Shown: piece by piece, positions 7,742-15,549 of the stretch
Position numbering within the stretch: position 1 is the first letter of the stretch
Layout of the letters: every line of letters begins with the position of its first letter
Assembly (NCBI RefSeq): GCF_031583595.1
Contig: NZ_CP134145.1
Location: forward strand, 3,286,001-3,350,000
Direction of reading: 5' to 3'
From: Thalassotalea psychrophila
GTDB lineage: Bacteria; Pseudomonadota; Gammaproteobacteria; Enterobacterales; Alteromonadaceae
DNA length: 64,000 nucleotides
Notes under the pieces: generated by a model
What the model was told of the DNA's origin: nothing
What the model saw: only the letters and a program-made list of their open reading frames with translations
Databases searched by the model: none
Translations under genes and position numbers: made by a program

Positions 7742-9520
7742 ATGCGAGTAGCCGTTACTCAGTTTGCCACCTCCTTAGATACCCAAGAAAACCTAACAAC
7801 CTGCATTAGGATGATAAATGAGGCAGCAGTTTGCGAGCCATCTCTTATCGTTCTTCCTGAATTTTGTAATACACAGCCGTGGTACGTTGATCATAATCAG
7901 GCATGGAATGAAGCGTTATCTACTAAGGGTACTTTTTTACAGCGAATTGCTAAGCAAGCGAAAAAGCATGGCTGTTACATTGTGCTTAATGTCACGTTAC
8001 GAAGAGATCTTTTACGTGACCACCAAGACGGTTCAGTTAAATCAAATATTAGTGTGACTTCATGTTTATTTTCCCCGCTTGGAAAGCTCATTCACCAAGA
8101 GGATAAACAAACGTTAACGGGGCATGAAAAGGACTTTTTCATTAGCGCCAGTAAAGTGTCTGAAGTTATGGCTACGCCTTTTGGTAAACTCGGTTTTTTA
8201 GCCGGCAGCGATGGGACTACCTTTGAAGCATCACGTGGATTAGCTTTAGGTGGTGCACAATTATTGTGTCATTCTTTGAATTCATTTGCATTAGATCAAA
8301 GCTGTTTACATGGCCCTGCTCGAGCGTGCGATAATAAAGTGTTTTTAGCTGCGGCTAATAAAGTTGGCTCACTCAGACCAAAAGAGCAACGGGCAATTTT
8401 CTCAAAGAAAAATGTTATTCTGCAAGAGCATCTTGCTGGCGTTGGTCAAAGCCAAATAGTTTCTCCCAACGGCAAAATACTAGCCCAAATAGCTAACAAT
8501 GAAGAAGGTTATGTTTTTGCTGACATTGATTTAGCAAAATGCAACCTCCACGAAAATAAATTCCGTCCTGATGGCACTGAGCTTGTTAAGCAGCGACGTC
8601 CTGAACTTTACCAAGGGCTACATCTGCCAATGACGCAAGCCCCTCTTCTTGATGATGCTTATAATGTACAGAAGAGTAAGGTTCCGGTAACTGCGAATGT
8701 TGCTATATTTGCAACCTACAAAATTAACGAGCAAGCTATTGAAGATGTATGTCATTACATTGAAAACAACCTCAGTGACATAATTCAATTACCTGAATTA
8801 TTCTTTATCGCAGATAAAACAATCACCAATGATACTGAACAATTAGCGCGTATAGCACGCTTAAGCACAGAGTTAATTAGTCAAGTAAGCTCAGTGCTAA
8901 GACCCTTTCAGTACGTGAGTACTAGTTTAGTTATTGATGGCATGCATCAGGCGGTAATTGTAAGCGAGCATGGTTTATTCGCAACGCAACAGCAGCTGCA
9001 TTTTTGTCAAAGATATCAGTGGACTGCACTAGGTGAAGCTATAAATATAATAGAGTTACCGTTAGAACAAGGGAATATTAACGTTGCTATGTTAACAGCC
9101 GATGACGCTAACGTACCTGAAATAGTCAAAGTTGCGGCGTTAAATAACATCCACTTGTTACTGGTACCTTTTGATATTCAAGAGCCTTGCGAAGCTGAAT
9201 ATAGCTTGTTATCTCGTGCAGTTGAAAATAGAATTTGTATCGTAGCTGCCAGTCGCGAGAAAAGCTTTGCCACTGATTTGCCTATCGATAAAGACGATAA
9301 CAATCCTTATAGTAAAAACAAAGTGAAAGCTCAGAAGTCCACAGGGTTAATTATCAATTTAAGCACAGATCCCGCTTTGCTACCCCAGTGGAAATCTCGA
9401 AAGTTTGATGGCTATATCAACCAGCCTTTAACAACATATCAATATGGTAAAATCACCAAAGCCGTAATTCATCCTATTGCGGCTTGTAATAAATTGATAT
9501 TGAGCAAATATTTGGAGTAA
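7742..9520 (+). CDS. tandem carbon-nitrogen hydrolase (nitrilase) superfamily protein, catalytic Cys missing
   Basis: Protein of 592 residues made of two nitrilase-fold domains, about residues 1-285 and 315-590. Domain 1 keeps the Glu (LPEF, E40) and the Lys (EDKQTL, K122) of the Glu-Lys-Cys triad. Where the nucleophile should stand (usually ICYD) it reads AGSD at residues 154-157, so the cysteine is glycine. Domain 2 keeps a Glu (LPEL, E352), but the Lys site reads QQQLHF and the Cys site MLTADD. Neither half should therefore be an ordinary amidase. It may be a binding or regulatory protein, or use another nucleophile. It stands alone after ssrA, convergent with a GST gene. Confidence 0.82.
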   Translation: MRVAVTQFATSLDTQENLTTCIRMINEAAVCEPSLIVLPEFCNTQPWYVDHNQAWNEALSTKGTFLQRIAKQAKKHGCYIVLNVTLRRDLLRDHQDGSVKSNISVTSCLFSPLGKLIHQEDKQTLTGHEKDFFISASKVSEVMATPFGKLGFLAGSDGTTFEASRGLALGGAQLLCHSLNSFALDQSCLHGPARACDNKVFLAAANKVGSLRPKEQRAIFSKKNVILQEHLAGVGQSQIVSPNGKILAQIANNEEGYVFADIDLAKCNLHENKFRPDGTELVKQRRPELYQGLHLPMTQAPLLDDAYNVQKSKVPVTANVAIFATYKINEQAIEDVCHYIENNLSDIIQLPELFFIADKTITNDTEQLARIARLSTELISQVSSVLRPFQYVSTSLVIDGMHQAVIVSEHGLFATQQQLHFCQRYQWTALGEAINIIELPLEQGNINVAMLTADDANVPEIVKVAALNNIHLLLVPFDIQEPCEAEYSLLSRAVENRICIVAASREKSFATDLPIDKDDNNPYSKNKVKAQKSTGLIINLSTDPALLPQWKSRKFDGYINQPLTTYQYGKITKAVIHPIAACNKLILSKYLE

Positions 9521-9566
9521 TAAATTTATGTACTTTAAAAGCAGCTTAAAGCATCAGTTACCTGCA

Positions 9567-10280
9567 CTATGAATCTCCAAATAACACATCTTCATGGCTA
9601 TCTAACCACAATGGATGTTTTGCCATGACCTTTGTAAACATAGGGCTTTGCAAATAGTTATTTAGCCATTGTCTTACCTTTGGATAAGGCGATTGTAAAT
9701 ACCATTGACGCTCTACCCGTGCAAACTGGCGAATAAATGGCAGTAATGCAATATCGGCGAGGCTTTCTTTATCTGACATTAAAAATAAATGTTTAGTTAA
9801 ACGCTGCTCTAGTAACTGCAGATATTGTTCACACTCTTCTCTGCAATCAACAATATTGGTTTCGCAGTAACGCTTGGCACATTTGTACTGTTCTAAACTG
9901 ACTTTAAATTCAAGATCAAACTTATGAATTAAATTGAGCATTTCAGAGTGCAAACTATTATCATTTTCATCAGCTTGTTTATGCATTAAGTCATCAGGAT
10001 CAGAGTTATGCAACGCCCATAACATTACGTCATAGCTTTCTTCTATTACCTTACCATCGACCAAAACTACTACGGGTACCGTACCTTTTGGTGATGCAAC
10101 TAGCATTTCTTGTGGTTTATTAGTTAATACTAAATCTCGCAATAAAACCGTCTGCTTCGATTTAAAAATAGCTATTCTGGCACGCATTGCGTAAGGACAA
10201 TTTCTTAGGGAATAAAGAATCGGCAGCTTATCGGTACTTATTCCGTTTCTATTGATACTATTTTTCACTGTTTCATTCAT
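9567..10280 (-). CDS. glutathione S-transferase family protein
   Basis: Protein of 237 residues. A thioredoxin-fold N-terminal domain (about 20-100) contains LRNCPYAMRARIA, a CPYA motif like that of glutaredoxin-2/omega-type GSTs, followed by the glutathione-binding cis-proline GTVPV and the ESYDVM segment. The helical C-terminal domain (about 110-230) includes SLADIALLPFIRQFARVER. The CPYA cysteine suggests thiol transferase or reductase rather than conjugating activity. The first 18 residues form an extension before the fold. Monocistronic and convergent with the nitrilase-like gene; the physiological substrate is unknown. Confidence 0.88.
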   Translation of the reverse strand: MNETVKNSINRNGISTDKLPILYSLRNCPYAMRARIAIFKSKQTVLLRDLVLTNKPQEMLVASPKGTVPVVVLVDGKVIEESYDVMLWALHNSDPDDLMHKQADENDNSLHSEMLNLIHKFDLEFKVSLEQYKCAKRYCETNIVDCREECEQYLQLLEQRLTKHLFLMSDKESLADIALLPFIRQFARVERQWYLQSPYPKVRQWLNNYLQSPMFTKVMAKHPLWLDSHEDVLFGDS

Positions 10281-10427
10281 TAATAGGTATTTTCCAGCGC
10301 CATATAGAGTAATTAAAGGATATTACGGTTAATAAGCTACTTTAACTGTATTCATCGCTTAGATATACGAGTAAAATCCCCCCATTGAAAGTTAACAGCC
10401 TAAATTACTGGCTAGAGTTGTAGAAAA

Positions 10428-12728
10428 ATGAGTTCTAAAATTGAATTATTAGCCCCAGGTGGCGATATAGACGCGATAAAAGCGGCAATAATTGCAGGTG
10501 CAGATGCTGTTTACTGTGGATTAGACACCTTTAATGCACGAAATCGCGCAGCTAATATTTCTTTTGATCAACTCGTAGGTATTATTCGGCTTGCGCACCA
10601 TTACCAATGCCAAATATTTTTAACGTTAAATATTGTTATTTTAGAGCGTGAATTTAAGTCACTTACTAAATTATTAAGCAAACTGGCAAATACCACTCTT
10701 GATGGCGTTATAGTTCAAGATATAGGGTTGCTTTATGTTCTTAAAAAGTACTTTCCTACTTTAGATGTTCACGCGTCTACACAATTAACTACTCATAATG
10801 TTGGCCAAATCCCTTTCCTTAAAAAGTTGGGCGTTTCGCGTGTCAATTTATCAAGAGAGTTAAATTTAAGAGAGATCACTGCTATTACGGCAGTGGGCAA
10901 TGAGCAGAACGTATTAAGTGAAGTATTTGTTCATGGTTCGTTATGTGTCGCTTTTTCTGGCTTATGTTACTCAACATCAGCAAGTGTTGGTAATTCAGGT
11001 AACCGTGGCCGTTGTAGTCAGGCATGTCGTGAAGAGTATGAAACAACGCCTTCAGGTAATAACTTCCCGTTAAATGTTAAAGACAACTCAGCATTTTTCG
11101 ATTTACCGGCATTAATCGAAGCTGGCGTGCACTCCTTCAAAGTTGAAGGTCGTATTAAAGGCGCTAGTTATGTGCATACGGTAATTGATAGCTTTCGCAA
11201 ACAAATTGATGGTTTTGTTAAAACGGGTGAATTATTAGAAGATGGTGAGCGACTGTATAAAGTATTTAATCGCGATTTAACCAATGGTTTTCTTAAAGGC
11301 GACTTAAACCAAAACATGTTTATTGAAAACCCTCGCGATAATTCAAAGTATCATGCCATTGATAAAAGCAACGCAATTTCTGTTGTGCAAATACATGAAG
11401 TTGAAGAAAACCTTAGCAATGAAAAGCAGCAAATAAACACAACCGTGTTTGATAAAATTAAGCACTTAAGCATAGAAAAACGTCCATTAACCTTAACGTT
11501 TACCGGTGCAGTTGGCAGCCCATTAACACTAACTGTAGTAACCACAGACTATGCAGCAGGAAAAACAACCGATGAAGAGCAAACAATTGTTGTTCATTCT
11601 AACAATTTGTTATTAGCGAGTGACAAAAATAGTATTGATAAAGAAGCCGTTGAAAAGCGCTTCAAGAGCTTTAACAACTCCCATTTCAATTTAACTGAAT
11701 TAAATCTCGATGGTATTCCTGAAGGTGTAAGTATTCCATTTAAAGATCTTACCGTTCTAAAAAACGAACTAGCTGCCCTACTTAATAGTAATACAGCTGT
11801 AATCCCTGAAGTAACATTGCCTAAATTAGCACGACACCCTAAAAGTACAGAGAACACAAAAGCAAACCTATCGATATTGATTTGTGACGATACTGACTTA
11901 GATCTTACCAAGGTAACGGATGCTGACATTTACTTTAAGCTACCGGATGCTTATAAACGTGGCTGCACTAAGTATGTCGATTTCTTTAACGATAATCCTC
12001 GACTTATCCCATGGTTTCCTTCGGTATTAATTGGTAAAGATTATGACGTTGCGTTAAATATATTAGAGCAAGTTAAACCTGAGTTAATTGTGACTAATAA
12101 CACGGGTATCGCTAATAGAGCGTTTGAGCTTGGAATTAAATGGATAGCAGGACCATTCTTAAATACCACTAATTCTTATGCGTTATTAGCAATGAAAGAA
12201 GAACTAGACTGTGCTGGTGCCTTTATTTCAAACGAAATAAACAATCAGCAAATGAAAACGATTGCTCGTCCTGAAAACTTTAAAATGTTGTACAGTATTT
12301 ATCATCCAATTTTGCTAATGACCAGCAGACAATGTTTCTTCCAGCAAAGTGTTGGTTGTGAAAAACCCCGTATCGATAACGGTTGTATGCTTTCTTGTGA
12401 TAAATCTACCAGCATAACCAATCTTAAAGGCGTTTCATTTGCTATTGATAAGCAAAAAGCGGGCTACCCAAGTATTTATAATAACGATCAGTTTTTAAAT
12501 ATGGAAATTATCAATGATTTAACCAAATTGTTTGATGGTTTTATGATCGACTTAACCAACATAGGTGCAGGCGATAAACAATCGCCAGATAAAACAACAC
12601 TGATTAAGTTATTTGAACAACTGCTTGTTCAAGAAGGTGGCGAGTTGAGTGAGCAATTAAACGCACAAACTACACTCTTAGATATGGTGCCAGAATCGAC
12701 TAATACTCAGTATCATAAGGGCTTGTAA
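10428..12728 (+). CDS. U32 family (RlhA-like) protein with DUF3656
   Basis: Protein of 766 residues. The N-terminal U32 domain starts ELLAPGGDIDAIKAAIIAGA, has the HASTQLTTHN and VHGSLCVAFSGLCY segments, and the RGRCSQACREEY cysteine cluster near residue 200. A DUF3656 region follows (about 345-460), and a second cysteine-rich module TSRQCFFQQSVGCEK...GCMLSC lies near residues 630-665. Collagenase-like U32 proteins of this build include RlhA, which hydroxylates 23S rRNA C2501 through a prephenate-dependent route, and TrhP, which acts on tRNA U34. The protein is longer than E. coli RlhA (653) because of the C-terminal part. RNA hydroxylation is the most likely role, but I did not assign the symbol. 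Confidence 0.82.
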   Translation: MSSKIELLAPGGDIDAIKAAIIAGADAVYCGLDTFNARNRAANISFDQLVGIIRLAHHYQCQIFLTLNIVILEREFKSLTKLLSKLANTTLDGVIVQDIGLLYVLKKYFPTLDVHASTQLTTHNVGQIPFLKKLGVSRVNLSRELNLREITAITAVGNEQNVLSEVFVHGSLCVAFSGLCYSTSASVGNSGNRGRCSQACREEYETTPSGNNFPLNVKDNSAFFDLPALIEAGVHSFKVEGRIKGASYVHTVIDSFRKQIDGFVKTGELLEDGERLYKVFNRDLTNGFLKGDLNQNMFIENPRDNSKYHAIDKSNAISVVQIHEVEENLSNEKQQINTTVFDKIKHLSIEKRPLTLTFTGAVGSPLTLTVVTTDYAAGKTTDEEQTIVVHSNNLLLASDKNSIDKEAVEKRFKSFNNSHFNLTELNLDGIPEGVSIPFKDLTVLKNELAALLNSNTAVIPEVTLPKLARHPKSTENTKANLSILICDDTDLDLTKVTDADIYFKLPDAYKRGCTKYVDFFNDNPRLIPWFPSVLIGKDYDVALNILEQVKPELIVTNNTGIANRAFELGIKWIAGPFLNTTNSYALLAMKEELDCAGAFISNEINNQQMKTIARPENFKMLYSIYHPILLMTSRQCFFQQSVGCEKPRIDNGCMLSCDKSTSITNLKGVSFAIDKQKAGYPSIYNNDQFLNMEIINDLTKLFDGFMIDLTNIGAGDKQSPDKTTLIKLFEQLLVQEGGELSEQLNAQTTLLDMVPESTNTQYHKGL

Positions 12729-12743
12729 CCTTATTCACAAAGC

Positions 12744-12765
12744 ATTGGGGGACATGTCCCCCAAT
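12744..12765. repeat. perfect 22-bp palindrome after the U32 gene
   Basis: Arms ATTGGGGG (12744-12751) and CCCCCAAT (12758-12765) surround the self-complementary centre ACATGT, giving a perfect 22-bp dyad 15 bp after the stop codon. It lacks a T tract, so it is not a standard intrinsic terminator. It could be an operator or an mRNA-end hairpin. Confidence 0.7.
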
Positions 12766-12940
12766 AGTTTCAAACCAAGCCCGATCATATTCTCAATAAT
12801 CAATGCTAATAATTGTATTAAAAAGATACTTATTGCCCTATCAAACAATATTTGTCATTGTAGGTATTCAATAAAAATAATAAACATATTCGTTATAATC
12901 TGTCTTGTTACAAATTGACGAATATCAGCACGGAACATTC

Positions 12941-15328
12941 ATGATGATTAATAAGTTTAATAGCTTAAGAAGCAGAATATTTTTCTTTTTTATTTTATTA
13001 CTTATTGCCGTGCAAGCGATTTCTTTCATCACTTCGTTTTATTCAAATAAACGAAACGAACAGCAACAACTTGCCTCCCACTTATCTCAAGCTGAAACAC
13101 TTTTAAAAGAAGAGATTAGCAATCGTAATTATTACTTAACGGCTTTTACTGAAATTTCAGCCACAGATACAGAATTAAGAAAAGAATTTTTTGCTAGTAC
13201 ACCAAACTTTTCTATTGCATTAAATAACCACCGTAAAAGAATTGATGCAGATATTGCACTAGCAATAGGTATTGACGGCATGATATTAGGTGAGCTACTG
13301 GTTAAAGATAGCAATAGAGAGATCAAGCGAGTTTTTACGGGTAATCAAATCAATCAGCCATTTGAGCATACCGAGTGGTTGAAAGATCAACCTAATAGTG
13401 TGTTTTATTCAAATAATGATGAAATTTACCAGCTTATCCTTACTCCAGTGTTAGATAAACTAGAGGTTATAGGCCATATAGGGCTTGGCTACTCTCTTAA
13501 TAATAAATTGGCTAATGAACTTTCAAATTTAACCTCTTTCAACGTTGGTTTTATATTAGAAAACAAGCAAGAGTTAAATTGGCTATCTTTTAACGCTGAT
13601 ATTAAAAATCATGATGTCGTGAAAAATTCTGTTTCGCCTCTGTCACCTCAATATTCAGAAAGTATTGTTGCTGAAAATTATCAATTAGGTAGGGTTGGGA
13701 ATTGGCAACTTAGTGCTTCAATTTTTCAATTGCACTCAAACCTAATTGCCGCAATTATTCAAGATGGTTGGAACCTGCTAATACTAATATTTATTACATT
13801 GGGCGTTTCATTGATCGGTGCGTATTTTATCGCAAGTAGTGTTACCGAACCTGTTAGAAGGTTAGTAAAAATATCAAAAGGCATTGCCAAAGGTAATTAC
13901 CATTTAGATACTCATGTTGGAGATACTCATGAGTTAAATCAACTTGCTGAGCAGTTTGGCAAAATGATTGAAGCAATTAAGTCGCGTGAAAATGAAATTA
14001 CCGAGCAAGCATTTTTAGACTCTCTAACAGGCTTACCAAATCGCAACCAATTTAATCGAGATATGCACGGCATATCAAAGCCATTTTTATTGTGCCAGGT
14101 AAATATTCGACGTTTATCCGAAATAAACGATACCTTAGGTCATGATGTTGGCGATGAAGTTATTCAAGAAGTGGCTATTCGTTTACAGAAATTAAATAAG
14201 CCAATATTTCACACCTCAGGAAACGGATTTTTAATACGTTTTGATGATGAATCAATCGATAACATAAAAAATTGTGTCCAAACAATTACTAGAGTGATTG
14301 AGCCAAGTTTTATCTACCAAAATATCACTATACATTTGCAAGTCAACATTGGAGTTACTGCAAGTGATGGTTGGGCGCAAACGAATCAATTATTAAAAGA
14401 AGTAGATGCCGCTATGCAAATAGCTAAGCGCCAAAATTTGTTGTATCAAATGTATGACCGTCAAATAGATCTTAACACCTTAGACCGATTGCAGCTTGTT
14501 AACCGATTAAAAGGTGCCATAGAGCATGACGAGTTTACTCTTTATTACCAACCAAAATTAAATTTAACCAATAATATTGTTGAAGAAGTTGAAGCCTTAG
14601 TTCGTTGGAACCACCCGGTAAATGGGTTAATAACACCAGAATCATTTATCCATATAGCAGATCAAACAGGCCAAATGACCGCATTAAGCCATTGGGTAGT
14701 TAATAAAGCGATAGAGCAATACTTTGCTTGGCAAGCTGAGGGCTTAGATATAAAAATTGCTATCAACATCTCACCTGAAAATTTACTTGATGATGAATTT
14801 TGTTATCAGTTGATTGAAAAGTTATGTGGGGATAATAATTTACAAGAAGCGTTATGTCTTGAAATTACAGAAGATGCCTTTGTTGACCATAATTCAAAAG
14901 CGGTAGAGAATATAAAATTATTACGCAAGAATGGTATTTATTTATCAATTGATGACTATGGCACGGGTTATTCATCACTAGCTCAATTGAAAAACCTACC
15001 AGTACAAGAGTTAAAGATTGATCGTTGTTTCATCCAACACTTGGTTAAACAACCTCAAGACAAGCTTATTGTTAATTCTACTATTCAATTATCCCATCAG
15101 CTGGGGTTATCAGTGGTTGCAGAAGGCGTTGAAGATCAAGAAACCTTAGATTGGCTAACAGAGCATAATTGTGAAAAAGCTCAAGGATATTTTATTAGCC
15201 GCCCTCTTCCTGCACTTGATTTTGCACAATGGTTATCCAGCTCAAAATTCAGCTTAGCTCAAATAGGCACTCAACCTATAGAGTCAGAGCAACAGAGTTT
15301 GAAGCAAGTTAATTTTAAGCAGAGCTAA
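12941..15328 (+). CDS. membrane sensor with HAMP, degenerate GGDEF and EAL domains (c-di-GMP phosphodiesterase)
   Basis: About 795 residues from the ATG at 12941 (GGA 6-7 nt upstream). Order: a transmembrane helix near residues 10-35, a periplasmic sensor of about 240 residues, a second transmembrane helix (LILIFITLGVSLIGAYFIA), HAMP (SSVTEPVRRL...), then GGDEF and EAL domains. The GGDEF signature reads SGNGF, so cyclase activity should be lost. The EAL domain has EVEALVRW, NISPENL, EITEDAF, DDYGTGYSS, KIDR, EGVED and QGYF, i.e. the full set of metal and catalytic residues. Predicted to hydrolyse c-di-GMP in response to a periplasmic signal. Its 3' untranslated region carries a hairpin-repeat array. 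Confidence 0.9.
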   Translation: MMINKFNSLRSRIFFFFILLLIAVQAISFITSFYSNKRNEQQQLASHLSQAETLLKEEISNRNYYLTAFTEISATDTELRKEFFASTPNFSIALNNHRKRIDADIALAIGIDGMILGELLVKDSNREIKRVFTGNQINQPFEHTEWLKDQPNSVFYSNNDEIYQLILTPVLDKLEVIGHIGLGYSLNNKLANELSNLTSFNVGFILENKQELNWLSFNADIKNHDVVKNSVSPLSPQYSESIVAENYQLGRVGNWQLSASIFQLHSNLIAAIIQDGWNLLILIFITLGVSLIGAYFIASSVTEPVRRLVKISKGIAKGNYHLDTHVGDTHELNQLAEQFGKMIEAIKSRENEITEQAFLDSLTGLPNRNQFNRDMHGISKPFLLCQVNIRRLSEINDTLGHDVGDEVIQEVAIRLQKLNKPIFHTSGNGFLIRFDDESIDNIKNCVQTITRVIEPSFIYQNITIHLQVNIGVTASDGWAQTNQLLKEVDAAMQIAKRQNLLYQMYDRQIDLNTLDRLQLVNRLKGAIEHDEFTLYYQPKLNLTNNIVEEVEALVRWNHPVNGLITPESFIHIADQTGQMTALSHWVVNKAIEQYFAWQAEGLDIKIAINISPENLLDDEFCYQLIEKLCGDNNLQEALCLEITEDAFVDHNSKAVENIKLLRKNGIYLSIDDYGTGYSSLAQLKNLPVQELKIDRCFIQHLVKQPQDKLIVNSTIQLSHQLGLSVVAEGVEDQETLDWLTEHNCEKAQGYFISRPLPALDFAQWLSSSKFSLAQIGTQPIESEQQSLKQVNFKQS

Positions 15329-15333
15329 ATTCT

Positions 15334-15489
15334 TCGTATTTCGAAATGAAATGTGATTTAGATACGAATACATAGCTTCGCTACTTCGGATACGTTACTA
15401 CGTAACTCCGCATACGCTACGCTTCGATAGTACTTTTAATTCGAAGGGGCGAAGTACCGTATTCGGAGTGAAACGTATTCGCGATTCGT
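15334..15489. repeat. hairpin-repeat array A (C-GNA-G family)
   Basis: Modules separated by CGAATAC/GTATTCG linkers. Examples are TAGC-TTC-GCTA and GTTAC-TAC-GTAAC cores on this strand, then a reverse half. It starts 6 bp after the EAL gene stop codon and ends 11 bp before the terminator at 15501, so it is transcribed as 3' UTR. Confidence 0.85.
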
Positions 15490-15500
15490 TCCTGAAATAA

Positions 15501-15526
15501 AAAACGCCAATTAAGGCGTTTTTATA
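15501..15526. terminator. bidirectional terminator between EAL and M16 genes
   Basis: AAAACGCC (15501-15508) and GGCGTTTT (15515-15522) with a 6-nt loop, A-rich on the left and T-rich on the right, between convergent genes. Confidence 0.9.
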
Positions 15527-15549
15527 TTTTTAATATTGATCACTTAATA

